DNA of 64,000 bases. It comes from Lanius collurio (taxonomy: Eukaryota > Chordata > Aves > Passeriformes > Laniidae). Below, piece by piece: positions 1 through 11,400 of this stretch (position 1 is the stretch's first letter; every line of letters starts with the position of its first letter). The DNA lies in assembly GCA_020086605.1 (NCBI GenBank), contig JACBWW010000016.1, positions 2,359,510-2,423,509 of the forward strand. Direction: 5' to 3'. Made by a program: the position numbers and the translations under genes. The notes beneath the pieces were generated by a model that saw nothing but the letters and a program-made list of their open reading frames with translations, was not told the origin of the DNA and searched no databases.

Positions 1-187
1 AGGAAAAGGAAAGCAAGGCAGCCGGCAGATGCGAGCAGCTCCGCGGAGTGGGCGGCCCCTGCGTGAAGTGGGCGTGGCCAACTCGATGTGGGCGTGACCC
101 TTGGGCCCGGGGCGTGTCCCGCACTCATCGGGGGCGTGACCTGGGGCACGTGCCAGTGTAGCCCCGCCCCCCGCGCTCGGCTCACCG

Positions 188-196
188 TCACGCCAC
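188..196 (+). promoter_or_regulatory. SRE-like site (TCACGCCAC)
   Basis: Fits the sterol regulatory element pattern TCACNCCAC used by SREBP. HSD17B7 belongs to the cholesterol pathway, whose genes are typical SREBP-2 targets, and an inverted CCAAT box lies about 36 bp downstream. The motif is short, so chance cannot be excluded. Confidence 0.5.
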
Positions 197-231
197 CGAC
201 GGCGCGCGGCACGCCCCCCTGCTGCGCGCCC

Positions 232-236
232 ATTGG
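232..236 (-). promoter_or_regulatory. Inverted CCAAT box (NF-Y-type)
   Basis: ATTGG within cccattggctg, close to the extended NF-Y consensus on the minus strand. NF-Y commonly cooperates with SREBP in sterol genes. Confidence 0.55.
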
Positions 237-241
237 CTGTT

Positions 242-259
242 GGGCGGGGCGGGGCGGGG
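242..259 (+). promoter_or_regulatory. GC-box array with G-quadruplex potential
   Basis: One GGG and three GGGG runs separated by single C residues. It reads as overlapping Sp1/KLF GC boxes and meets the strictest short-loop G-quadruplex pattern on the coding strand, about 50 bp before the ATG. Confidence 0.6.
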
Positions 260-311
260 CCCGGGCGCGGGCAGCCCTTATAGCGCGGGGGGCGGCGGGC
301 GGGAGGTAGCG

Positions 312-346
312 ATGGAGCGTGTGGTGCTGGTGACCGGTGCGAGCGG
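312..346 (+). CDS. HSD17B7: HSD17B7 coding exon 1
   Basis: Encodes the first beta strand and the start of the NAD(P)-binding motif ([11 protein letters not shown]). It ends in GG before the donor gtgagt, splitting a glycine codon after its second base. The ATG has G at -3 and +4, a fair Kozak context. Confidence 0.93.
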
Positions 347-3300
347 GTGAGTGCCGGGGCCGGCCGGACACCGCCGGACACTGCCGGACACCGCCGGACA
401 CCGCGGCAGGGGGACCGAGAGGCCGAGAGGGACGGGCTGGCCTGGGCAGGGCTCTCTCTGACACCGTCTCTTTGCAGCGGCGTGGGGTTCGCGCTGTGCC
501 AGCGGCTGCTGGAGGAGGATGGCCGCATCCACCTCTGCATCGCCTGCCGCAACGTGCAGAAGAGCGAAGCTACGCGGGACCTCATCCTGGCCGCCCACCC
601 CGCCGCCCAGGTCTCCACTGTGGAAGTGGACCTGGGCAGCCTGGCCTCCATCCTGCGGGCCGCCCGTGAGCTCCGCTGCAGGTATGGGATCTCCACCCCG
701 TCAGACACCCCCCTGCCCGTGCTCCACCCCGCTGGACACCCCTGTCCCCCCTCCAACCCCGACTCCTTTGCTCTTCTCCACGCAGATTTCAGCGCCTGGA
801 CTTTGTCTACCTCAACGCTGGTATCATGCCCAACCCGCACGTGAACTTCAAGGCTCTCTGGCATGGCCTGCTCACAGGGTAGGAGATGTTGCCGGGGCTT
901 CCATCTCCCTGCTTGTGGGAAGATGGGGTGCCGACATCGGCAAGACATTCCCTTGGGTCCAGTGCTGAAGAGCCTATCTCCCTTCCTGGTGTGAGATAGA
1001 GGACACCGCTGTGTGGGGTGGGTTTGGTGACTGAGTGCCGGGCTGGGATGGTCCAAGGCACGCAGTGCCGCCCCCCAGGTATGAGGCCCACTGGGTGCGA
1101 GGGGAGGGCAGGAGGTCACCCAAAGCCCGCAGCCCCTGGCACTGTGTGAGAAATGCTGCTGTGTTGAAGTTCGCTCATACTGGGTCTCCTTACTGTTCTC
1201 GTGCTAGTGTAGGTTTTTGTAGTTGTTCTTAGCTGTGGATCACAGTATCTGGTGAAGCTGATGGTGTTGGTGTAAGCATCAACTTTTTGGATAAGCAACA
1301 CGGGGAGGCTGAGCTGGGGAGTACAGCGACTTGTGTCAAGTCTAATAGAACTGCTGAGGTGTTGAGCACTGATGCCAGACTGGTTTTCTTGCCTGCATTA
1401 GGTATGGCCCGAGGGCTTATTCCAAGATGGAGCTTGATTAAGTTATCTGATCGTGAAATGAAGGAAAGAGATGTTTTTAACGGTACTTTACAACGGGAAA
1501 GTGAAGGAAGGGACAAGTCTTCTCTGGTCTAGTCAATATTGGGACACTTGCAAATGAAGGACCTGGGATACTCTGTAAACTTTTCCCATCTATTTTTTTC
1601 ATGGTTTGATATTGCCCTTGAAGGTGAAACTGTGTGGAGCCTGTGAGATGGGGGATGTTTCCAAAGGGCTGAGGTGGAGTAGTGGTGGATTTCTCCTGGT
1701 GGTGTTTTTCACTAACTCCTGTCCTTGGCTTCTAGGAAGGTGCTTCACATGCTGACCACTGCAGAAGGCATCATGACGCAGACGGACAGGCTGAATGGAG
1801 ATGGACTTCAGGAGGTGTTTGCTACCAACCTCTTTGGACACTTTATCCTGGTGAGGCTTTGTATGGAGATTGAACCCTCAGGCTGATGTTTGATGTGGGT
1901 AGGGATGGGTCTGGGCAGTACAGATTAATCAGTTCTCACAGGTTCAGATGCTGCCACCTGGCAGATAAAGAATGACAGGGCAAAGGCCTTGACATTTGAT
2001 GAATTATCAATAAATGGTTACTTTTATTGCAAGAGTTGATATAATTTTGTGGTTACTCTAGTGAGGCAGAAGATTGAGGTAAATCATATGTAGTTCTCCA
2101 TCCAGGACAATTACTAAGGCTTGGTTGTATTAAATTCTGAGGTGCTCAACTGAGCTGTCCAAGAGAATGACAGCTCCTTGTACAAGTGTCTGCTTTTGGC
2201 TAGTCTAGGAAAAGCTGTCCAAGAAAGCTGAGAGGAGCTCACAGCCTGTAAATACTGTTAAGTTAGGCCCTAGGACTGGGAAATTGAGGTGTTAAATAAG
2301 CTAAAAATTCTTTTTCAGGTTCGCCAGCTTCAGTCTCTGCTCTGTGGTAATGAGAAGCCCTCACGACTCATCTGGACCTCTTCCAGCAATGCCAGGGAAT
2401 CTGCCTTCAGCCTCTCTGACTATCAGCATGCCAAGGGGCAGGAATCATACAGTTCCTCTAAATATGCTACTGACCTGACAAGTGTGGTTCTGAACAGGAA
2501 ATTTAATACCCAGGTGATGATGGGGTTTATGTTTCTGAAAAAACCTAACAAGCTGCTACTGTTTGTAATTATCATTACAGTGTTGTTACCTAGTTGCATT
2601 CATTCACTCATAGTAATCTGGTGCATTCCTTAATGCACAGGTAAGAACTGAACCTGACTAAAGTTGAACTGGTGGTGTAGGGGGGTGGAGAATCTGCCAG
2701 AGAGATTTCCAGGTTCTGGAGTTCTTGCCAGAAAGACTTCCTAAAGCAGCACATTTTAGGAGGGGTCCCTACCTTGCAAAAGAATTGGTGTTAAAAGAGC
2801 AAAGACTGCTTTTTACAGTCCCAAGGCTGCTCTGGCAGTGCTGCCTGCAGCACTGGAGGTGCAGGCTCTGCTGATGGCTCTGTGCTGCTGCTCAGGTTGG
2901 TCGCACTGAGGTGTACAAGCCACCTGCCCTCCCTGTCCTGGGGATTGATGGATTTTGTTGGCAGCTGCAGCCCTGGTCCGGCAGTAGCGGCTGTGCCGTC
3001 ATCACTTAGGAGAAAATGGTTTAGTCCTAAAAGACCTGAGCTCTTATCTCTAAAGAAGAGGTAGCCTTTGGTCTGAGTGGGCTGTAATTTGTGGGGTGGC
3101 TGCTGAGCTGCATGGAGATAGAAAACACAGCTTCCTGGTGCAATCCTGTGGGTTTGTAATGGGCATGGATTTAATAAAACGTTTCCAATTTGGACCTCTT
3201 AAAAATCACTACATCTAATTGCTCTCTGCCCTGGTACTTAGTGGAGTATTACTGTCTGATGACTATACACACCCTCTCTTGCTGAGGAGTACTGGGAGGG

Positions 3301-5422
3301 AAGGAGTGTGACCCATTCTCTTAACTGTGGTGTAATTGCACAATTTTCTCTCTGCAGGGTCTCTATTCCAGTGTTGTTTGTCCTGGGCTCGTTATGTCCA
3401 ACATGACCTACAGGATTCTGCCCGTTTTTCTGTGGAAGCTGCTAATGCCCATCATGTGGTTGGTAAGTGGATGTCCTGCCTGCTCCTGGGTTGTGACACA
3501 CTTCACTGCAAGGGATGTACAGCACACTTCTGGCTCCTTGCTGCCTGTGCTGGTGTAGAGTTCTTCCTGCTGTTGGGCTGGGCGGGCTGGGCAGGCTGGA
3601 CCCTCTGCAAACATTCCCTTTCTCATCCTGGCACCCTGGTTTCCAAGCTGAGTTTGGAGGTTTGGTGCTGGACACTGTGCATAGGGGCAGGGTTCAGCCC
3701 TTCAGGCACAGCAATGTTTGTCAAGGCTCCCCTTGGAAGGTTTGCCAGTTCTGCTTGGGCTTGTGAAACACCATTATTTTGCTGGCAGCATAGCTCAGGA
3801 CTTGGCCCCAGCTTAGCCCCTGTGCTTTGAAATGCTGTTCATTTCTAGAACAGCCTGTTTTTCTGTCTTTTTCTTTCCATTCCTCTAGAAGGCAGTGTTG
3901 CATTTTTCTTTCCAACCCTATGGAAAACAAAGCCTCCTGCTCTCTATTGCCTCTCCCCTTGCTTCCCCAAAAGTTTCCTTGTCTTTCTTCCTTCGGCCTT
4001 CAGCTTACCAGGTTCACTGCAGTTCTGTCCCTGAAGGCTGCATGCTCTGAGCTTTGATGCTCTTGCTGCAAGGGTGGCCTCTCATCTTTAGCTGCCCCAG
4101 TTGCAGCAGCTGATCCTGATGGATCACATTTCTCCTGGAACCAGAGAGGCAATGCCTTCTCAGTTGTCCTCAAAGCTGGCAGTCCTGCAGATCCCCTCTG
4201 CCTCCTGCCATTCCTGCCCTTGAGACCGTTCCAGAAGAGGCACCTGCAAGGTGTGTATGGCCTCTTGGCTCCTGCCTTGGGGTGAGGTCTGTGTGGGAGC
4301 AGGGACTGACACTTGCTGAAGGCAGTTTGAGGTGATAAAGGGATGCTTTAGTCAGTGTGCAGTGTTAACTGTTGCCCACTTTGAGAAGCATTTGTACCTC
4401 TGGTAGATTATCTGGAGTGTTTGGGCTGCTCAGGGCTTGCCAACAAACCTTGGGCTACAATACAGATTCTGTCATGTCCTTTTCCCCTCAGATCCGATTT
4501 TTTGCCAAAACTTATACTCTGACACCTTATAATGGAGCAGAAGCTCACGTAAGTAGTTCACAACCTGGTTTTAACATTCCTTCCTTCTGGGTGGCTCTTC
4601 TGGGGTCTTGTGGCTTGAGCAAAGAGCCTCTCAGCAAGGGTAGTGGGTGGGTGCTGTGTTTGACCCCCAAATACCATACAGCAGAGAGTGTGGGGCACCA
4701 GCTGTCCCCAGGGCTGATCTGCCACATGGTGCTCTGTGACATTCATCTGGTGCCCATAAAATAAATGATTTTGGGGAAACATTTTGGTCAGGGAGAACAT
4801 CTTTGTGCTGCTCTTCCCAGGTGTGGCTGTTCAAACAGAAGCCGGAATACCTGGATTCTCTCATCAAATACCACAGCTGCACTTCTGGGCTGGGGAAATG
4901 CTACGTGGAGCCTCGAAAGGTAAATGGAGAGGGAGTTTCCTGCTACAGGGGACTTGGCTGGGGGACTGTCATCTGCTTTGTGTGGGAGGGTCGGTGCTGG
5001 GGTGTCCTGTGGAAGCACGATGCTTGTTGAATGCTGAGCAGCAGGGACGGATGTGGGGTTATCTGCAGTGTTTCCTAGACTAACTTGTGGTTTAGGCTGG
5101 AGTCTGGAAGATGATGGAAATGATGATTAGAGCAGGTTAAGTGTGTAATGATGCTTCCCCAAAATATGTTCTGGTTTATGCCCTGCTGACCGATGTCTTT
5201 AGCTGGCTCTTTGTGAAGGTAGAAGCTATGGAAATGCACCGTGCTTGTCCCCAGAGCTGTCCTTGATGTCTGCACTGGCTGCCACCATGGTGATGGTCTT
5301 ACAGTGCTGTTCTCCTTGTCTTTCAGATGGATGTGGATGAAGACATTGCTGAGAAGTTTTACCAGAAGCTATTGGAACTGGAGGAGCAGACTCTAGAGAA
5401 ATACCGTGATCTCTTAGATTAA
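312..5422 (+). CDS. HSD17B7: HSD17B7, 3-keto-steroid reductase / 17-beta-hydroxysteroid dehydrogenase 7 (9 coding exons, complete)
   Basis: Short-chain dehydrogenase/reductase that reduces 3-keto sterol intermediates in cholesterol synthesis and can convert estrone to estradiol; the family member sits in the ER membrane. Joining nine GT-AG exons (312-346, 478-681, 786-878, 1736-1850, 2319-2513, 3358-3462, 4492-4548, 4821-4919, 5327-5422) gives 999 nt, 332 residues plus stop, against about 341 in human. Visible SDR landmarks: the cofactor motif TGASGGVG at residues 8-15, NAG at 90-92, the WTSSS region at 168-172, and the catalytic YSSSK with Tyr193 and Lys197. Residues about 235-249 are hydrophobic and may be the membrane-associated segment. 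The start is the ATG just before VVLVTGAS, as in the family. The C-terminus is shorter than in human. All exon phases fit, and no frameshift or stop is seen, so the gene looks functional. Confidence 0.96.
364..403 (+). repeat. 10-bp tandem repeat in HSD17B7 intron 1
   Basis: Four consecutive copies of ccggacaccg with one substitution, starting 18 bp after the exon 1 donor. Confidence 0.85.
478..681 (+). CDS. HSD17B7: HSD17B7 coding exon 2
   Basis: Acceptor tctttgcag, donor gtatgg. It completes the glycine motif and encodes the HLCIACRN and [13 protein letters not shown] stretches, which line up with the human protein. The exon is GC-rich because it lies in the promoter CpG island. Confidence 0.94.
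786..878 (+). CDS. HSD17B7: HSD17B7 coding exon 3
   Basis: Acceptor ccacgcag, donor gtagga. It encodes [17 protein letters not shown], which includes the conserved NAG triplet of classical SDRs. Confidence 0.94.
1736..1850 (+). CDS. HSD17B7: HSD17B7 coding exon 4
   Basis: Acceptor ggcttctag, donor gtgagg. It encodes [11 protein letters not shown] and [16 protein letters not shown], the segment containing the conserved Asn-containing helix of the SDR fold. Confidence 0.94.
2319..2513 (+). CDS. HSD17B7: HSD17B7 coding exon 5 (catalytic Tyr/Lys)
   Basis: Acceptor tttttcag, donor gtgatg; 65 whole codons. It carries the Ser region (LIWTSSS) and the active-site [10 protein letters not shown]. This is the most diagnostic exon for the family assignment. 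Confidence 0.95.
3358..3462 (+). CDS. HSD17B7: HSD17B7 coding exon 6
   Basis: Acceptor tctctgcag, donor gtaagt; 35 codons. It begins with [18 protein letters not shown] (the PG motif after the catalytic helix) and ends with a hydrophobic run rich in Leu, Met and Trp, a possible membrane contact. Confidence 0.94.
4492..4548 (+). CDS. HSD17B7: HSD17B7 coding exon 7
   Basis: Acceptor cccctcag, donor gtaagt; 19 codons reading [19 protein letters not shown], nearly the same as the human segment FTLTPYNGTEA. Confidence 0.94.
4821..4919 (+). CDS. HSD17B7: HSD17B7 coding exon 8
   Basis: Acceptor cttcccag, donor gtaaat; 33 codons. It encodes [17 protein letters not shown], followed by a more divergent C-terminal segment. 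Confidence 0.93.
5327..5422 (+). CDS. HSD17B7: HSD17B7 coding exon 9 (terminal)
   Basis: Acceptor gtctttcag. It encodes [20 protein letters not shown] and a short divergent tail ending ...RDLLD, then TAA at 5420-5422. The last bases of the stop codon run straight into an AATAAA. Confidence 0.94.
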   Translation: MDVDEDIAEKFYQKLLELEEQTLEKYRDLLD

Positions 5423-5427
5423 ATAAA
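5422..5427 (+). terminator. Poly(A) signal AATAAA overlapping the HSD17B7 stop
   Basis: The last A of the TAA stop is the first A of AATAAA, and a g/t-rich stretch follows within about 30 bases. Use of this signal would give a 3' UTR of only about 15-30 nt. A second AATAAA lies at 6277-6282. Confidence 0.55.
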
Positions 5428-8400
5428 GCCAGTCTCAGGGGGGTGAGAGTATTTATCAGTAACATGGGATTTCTTCATTCTGGTGCTACTTGTGCTGCCA
5501 GCTGTTCTGCAGGCACATGGCTTCACACACAATCTTCCTTCTTGACAGGAGATGAACAGTTCCTGAAAATAGAAGTGTGAAAACTGAAGAGAAATACTTA
5601 GACCTTTTGCTATGGGATTTTTCTTTTGGCTTAAAACTGGAGACCTTGAGTAGGCAGAGTCTGTCTTAACACAGTTGCAAAGCAGTGTCTTGTAAAAGCA
5701 GGACTGAGCTGTGCAGGGTTCAGGAACAGCCTCAAAACCTGTGGTTTAAATCTGGCTCAGTACAGTAAAGGCAGCAGTCTGGGGTGCTGCCCTGCATCTT
5801 GGCTCTGCTGGTGTTTGTAGGTGGCTCAAACACACCACCTGTGGCTGATTCTGACGTACTTGAAGGCTCACCTTCAGCAGAGCTGCTCTTAAACTTGTTC
5901 ACCAAAGCTGGGGCTGGCTGTGCAGACCTGCTCAACAAGATTGAACCTTACTGGCAGGTGAGGTCTGCACAGCAGCTGAAACCAAGCTGCTGAAGCGCTG
6001 GCCTGAGAAGCACACACCTGCCTCAACTGTGAGAACAGATGCCTTGCTGTCCCCTGGGTGTGGGCACTTAAGGGTTTTAACCATGACTGGCTGGAAAGGA
6101 TGATGTTAACCTGGACTCAGGGCCAGTCTGCTCTGTTTGGAGCAAGAGTGAGAGGTTACCATGTTGTTTTATCTATTTTACTCTTTTATATAAATCTATT
6201 GTACCAGCCATTACTGTTGTTCAGCTGGGGATCCTCACCAACTACCTGCCACCAAGTAACTTCAAGTGCTGTAACAAATAAATGACTGAAATGGACTTGT
6301 CCTTGATGCAGTGGTGTTTTTACTCCAATGTCTGTCTACTTTTGACTTGGAGGGCTGGAAGGAGATTGGTTTGTTGCCTTGTGCTGTGTGTACCTGGGAA
6401 GTGTGAAGTCTCTCTGCTGCAGGAGAGCTGTTAACCGTCTTTCTGGCTTGCTTCTTTAATTAAGGAAAGATGTGAGTGATTTCTGAAGACTTCAGTGAGG
6501 TTTTGTGTGCTGAGCATCTGTCAGACTATTTCCCAGCCTTGGGCTCTGGGGCTTGCTCACTCTTCTGTGTCACATAATTACTGGTTTGGTGCTCCCTGGG
6601 GGTGGCAAGGATCAGGTGTGGTTAGAGGGAGGCTGTGCTGCATGCCGAGGCTGGTGCCTCCTGCCAGGGTGCCCAGAAAGAGGGAGGGCTCAGGTCTGGG
6701 TAGGAAATCTGCACAGAGCTAGCAGCCAGGAGAATCCAGGCTTTCATGGACTTGGTGTGTAGGGATGCAGATTTAAAGAATCTTACTTTTATTTTCTAAC
6801 TTCTTCCCACCCTCCACTTGTTTTGAAAGAGCAGAGGGGTACTGCCAGTGGGGTGGTACCAGCAGTAGAGGTGTGTCAGTCTTGAGTTTGGGCTGAGGGG
6901 ACCCTCCCAGTTCAGCCTTGTGTGAAGAGCTGGGCCCCCACCGCTGGTGTGGATAGGAATGTACTTGGTTTTGGCCTGATGTTGGAACAGAATGAGGAGC
7001 TGGCCAGTGTGGGGTGGTGCTTCCCTCAGCTGTGGCTGTAGCTGTTCAGAGTTGTGAAGCAGATTGGGCTGTGCTTGCATGGATGTTTATTTAAATGCAA
7101 TAAAGCTGATCCCAGTACCAGATCTGTATTCTCTGGCTTTGTTCAGCTGTGTCCTAAAACACCCTGGGACCATATCCCTCTATTTCCAGTGGAGTGCCTT
7201 CCCTTCTGCACAGGGAAGGAGTCAGTGGCTGGTTGTTCTCTTCAGCTTGGGACACTTGATCCCCACAGCATCCTCCAGCAGTGCTTGGCTCCTTGTTCTG
7301 GAGAGTGATGAAGCACATTGTCTTGGTTGGTTTTAGATAAGTATCTTGAGCTTTGCTGTGCTCCTGCACTGAGATGTAGTAGGTGACACTCACTGCCTCC
7401 ACCTTTAGGATTCCCTACCTACCTCAAATCCAGAGGCACTCAGTCATTCCTTATCCTGGCCTCATTCTCTCTCTGGGCTGAGATAAAGGAAATAGCAAGT
7501 GTTACTCAGAACAGTCTGACACAATGCTTCTGAGCTGAGTGCAACTTAGTGGGAAATATGCCAAACTGATCACCTGTATTGCCCTGTGCCAGCTGGGTGA
7601 TAGCACTGCAGCTGTGCCAGACTTAGGATTTGAATGCAGTGAGGTCGGGAGGTCTAGAAGGTATAGCTTTGAATAATCTAGCATAGTTAAGAAAAAGAAA
7701 TGTTTTCTGGTATATGAGTTTGGTAGTTCTGTTGTTTTTTGTTTGTTTGCTTTTCTCAAAGCTTGGAAAAAAGAGAAAAATTTCTAGGATGGGTGGAGGT
7801 TGATGACCAGAAGTAGGATCTTTTAGGTTTTATCTCAGGTGTGCCTGTAGGATGAAGTTGGACATTTATCAGGAAAAGTGGGGGTGAGATGGGACAAGTG
7901 CTTTTTGCCTATGGCTTTTTGCCTATGCAGTGTCTGATGAGGGGAGAGGATGTGTGACCAGTCTTTATCCATGAGACTTGTGTCAATAAAGCTATGAACA
8001 TGTTTCTGCTTCATCTTAAAAGCTATCTGTAGCTCTCCCTTGAGGATTTGTGGCTCAGGTCTAGAGAAGACATGTTTTTCTGTCATTCTGTGAGCTCAGC
8101 CTGCTGCATGGTTTAGTTTCCCCTCAGTAGCTGTGATAGCAACTGGTGCTCTGAGATGTGTTTTACATCCTGGGAGATGCACGTGTGGGATTCAGGAGTT
8201 GTGGGGGCTCAGCTGCAGCATGTGGTTGTGGCTGGTCTGGATGCAAAGTGGCCTCTGGAGACCTCGAGCTCAGCTGCCTGTTCAGAGTCACATGAAGGAG
8301 GAAAAGGTGCTAAAGCACAAGCTGAGTCCTGGGGAGTTGAACGACCTGAAAAGATGGGATGCACTTGTGGTTTCCCATGAGTTTGGTTCTGCATGGAGCT

Positions 8401-11400
8401 GGAAATACACAGCCAGCCCAGATGTCTTCAGAGGAATGCTCTTGAGCTGGAGGAGGTGCTCCAGTGTTCCATGGCACTTGTCACAGGTACCTGCTTCTCT
8501 GTGGGGATTCCTGCCTGCTTTTGTGACCCCAGGCATCATTGTCCATGCCTGTCTGTAGCAAAAGACTTGGCTGTGCTCAACCTCACTTTCTGCTCCTCTC
8601 CTCCCTGTGGGGAGAAGCTGGATGTCTTTGTACCCAAGGGATGGGACTGTTCTGTGGGATGGGAACCATAACCACCTCCCACATTTTGTCTTTTGTCCTG
8701 AAGGCACAGGTAGGACCTGGAGCCCTGAAACAGGGACTGCCCAAAGGACGGGGGGTGGCTCAGTTGTTGGCTGCTCCCAAGGGTGCTGTGCCCCCTGGTT
8801 TGGTTGCCCTCCACCCAACTGGGTGTGAAAAGACTTGGCCAGTGCTGTGGCTCTGCAGGGAAGGATGGCTCCTCATGACCTACTCCTGGCTAGCAGACAC
8901 CTGTGCATGGAGCTTAATTCCCCCAGCTAATCCCTTTCAGCTGGTCCCAACTCCTTTGTGCAATGAAAACAGGTCCTGCCCTGAGCCAGGGGCCTTGTGG
9001 TGCAGGGTGGTGAGAAATGCCAGCTGGGATAAGGGAAGAGCTGGCAGCAGCAGCCACGAATCACTGTCAATACAGGAGCTTGCTCTTTGTGATTCTTGGA
9101 TATGGAGCTTTCCAGAGAACCTCCAGGGCAGGTCTTGAGTGTGAAAACTTGTGGTTGCTCTATGAAAGCCTGCACAATCTCATATCTCATGGCCATGCCT
9201 CATCCTCAGCCACTGTTTTTTCACCTTTGTGGGCAGACACAAACTTTGTGGCCTTGCTCCAAACACAGCCTGAGTTCTCCACTGCTTTTCAGCTCAGCTG
9301 GCTTTCAGCTATGTAGGACATGGATAACAGGAGGGTGGGTGGCAACTGAGCCCAGGCCAAGAGAGGATAAAGCTTGAAATCAGTGTGTCAGCTGAAGTGC
9401 TGTGGTTGGGTGACCTTTGCCCCTCCAGGAAGGGAAGGGAATGAAAGAGAACAAGGATGGCATGTCCTTGTAAACAGGTGGATGTAGCTTGTTTGGAAAG
9501 ATGCAGGCTTAATGAATGGCAACTTTGATGTTGAAAGTCTTGGAGGGGAGCTGCCCAGAGAGGGGAGAGATGTAGCTCTGAAGAACTGGGTGAGAAATGG
9601 GGAGCAGAAACCCCTCTGAGAGTGTTGCAGCAGCATGGCCTGGATGGCTGGCAGGAAAGAGCCAAGAGGCACCTGGATCTGGGTGGATTGTGCTGAGAAT
9701 GGGCAAACAGTAGAGCCCTGAGAAGTTTTTGGCTGTGACAAAGAGCTTGCACCACCAGCCAGCCCTGCTCCAGGGACTGGTGGCCTGAAGGCTGACCCAG
9801 GTAGCTCAGGGGTATGTCTGGGTGAGGTCTGAAGTCTCCAGGGATGAACACCCCACAGTCCCTCCTGTCCCAGGGCTGCTCTCACACACTGCCCCACTCT
9901 GCAGCTTCCCAGGGAGAGTGAGGCTGAAGGGTGCAGTGTTGGAGGCTGGGGGCAGAGATGTGCCACATGGCCAAGGAAATGGGAAAGCCCAAAGACAGCC
10001 AAGACTGCCCCCAGGGTCAGGGAGGATCATCAGTGCTGCTTTGAAAAAGAGGGAGCTGTGACCAGAGAATTCTCAAAGGGAACTGGTAGATGAATTCAGG
10101 GAGAAGAATCAATGTGAGTGGCAAATTCTTTGTTAAGCTCATCAGTTGATACTCCTGTGTAAGAGCAGAGCTTGGAGAGGCTATGATACTGTAATTAACA
10201 TTTTAACGAAGTGCTCAGTGAGAGGAGCCTGGAAAGGCTGCCCTGCCAGAAACCCTCTGGCTTTATATCAAACCAAAGTGGTAGCAGGGGAGACATCAGG
10301 GCAGGCAGATGACATTCACCTTGAGACAGAGCAGCTGAGCTGCTTGCTGGGCATTCATTTCTCCCTTAAAGCTGCCTCAAGCACAGAAGACAGGAGTGTG
10401 GCTGGGTAGCCAGCCTGGGCTCAGGCTGTGCAGAGCAGCACAGATGCTGAACGTGTATGTAGGACCCTCTTTGGTGAAGGAGAAGCTACTAAAGACAAAG
10501 ATGACCTCAGGGTGCACCATGGAGGCGTAGCTCCAAGACTTGCTGTGATTCCATCTGTCTCAGCAGAAGCTTTGGTCAGCTCAGCTGGGTTCAGTGGAGC
10601 TGTGTCCCTTGGAAGCTCCAGGAGTCACTGTGGCTGGCACCCCTCTGGGCAGCACATGGCAGGTGAGGGAATATTTCACGTCTTTGTCATCTGAGCAGAA
10701 GGTGGCTCATTTCTTGGTGAGCCAGCAAAAGCCAAATTGGCTGGGATGGTTTGGAGAAGTCACTTCCAAGCAGCAGTATATGAAGGCTGTAGGGATGCAG
10801 CTCTGTCCTGGCTAGCCTGTGGAGCCCTGGGACATGTGTGCATGGCCTCCAGGTACCAGGGCTTTATTAATGGCCTTGAAATCCAGTAGCACCACTCAGA
10901 GCTGAGCAGATCGTCACACTGCCTACCCACACTCTGCCTGTCAGCAGCTGCCACAGCTCGGGGTTCTGGAGGGCTGGATCGCATCCCAGCCTTGAATTCC
11001 TTGGATACCTTTCAGCAGGTCCTGGCTTCCTTGGCTTTGGGCAGCTCTTGGGTTGACTCAGGCTCTTCCTGCTGTGCCCAGCTCATGATAGGCATTCTTG
11101 TCTGGAGAGGAATGTGTTGTCACTTGGGTCTGGGCTGCATGGATGGGAGCAGGCAGAATGTTGTGGGGGAGGCACAACTCAGGTCCATGTGATGGCAGAA
11201 ATGTCGGAGGACAGAAGGGTTGGAGGCCATCTGTGAGGATGGCTCCTCTGGGCTCTGGGCTCGCTGCCAGGCAGTGGCAGAGGTCAGGGCCAGTGAAGTT
11301 AGGGAGAGGAGCCCGCAGCAGGCACATTGCCTCATGTTTAGGCTGGGAACACCGGATCAAGGTCAGAGGAGCTGAAATGGCAGGAGCAATTGGCAACTTG

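Larger units (their letters stand above)
1..311 (+). promoter_or_regulatory. HSD17B7 CpG-island promoter
   Basis: GC- and CpG-rich DNA up to the start codon. It contains four GGGCGTG motifs, an E-box CACGTG near 148-153, an SRE-like nonamer, an inverted CCAAT box, a tract of GC boxes and a TATA-like ttatag near 278-283. If that element sets the start site, the 5' UTR would be only a few bases to about 10. No transcription data are available, so this is inference from motifs and position. Confidence 0.75.

Noticed and set aside
5784..5993. 69-residue frame just after HSD17B7
   Set aside because: Lies in the probable alternative 3' UTR and matches no known protein; no supporting signals.
9835..9905. 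CR1-like string (ccagggatgaacacccca...)
   Set aside because: The resemblance is limited to a short stretch and the flanks do not continue in CR1 order.
9309..10002. Overlapping 180- and 204-residue minus-strand frames
   Set aside because: Two overlapping frames of similar Ser/Pro/His-rich composition, without domains or splice support; typical of GC-rich non-coding DNA.
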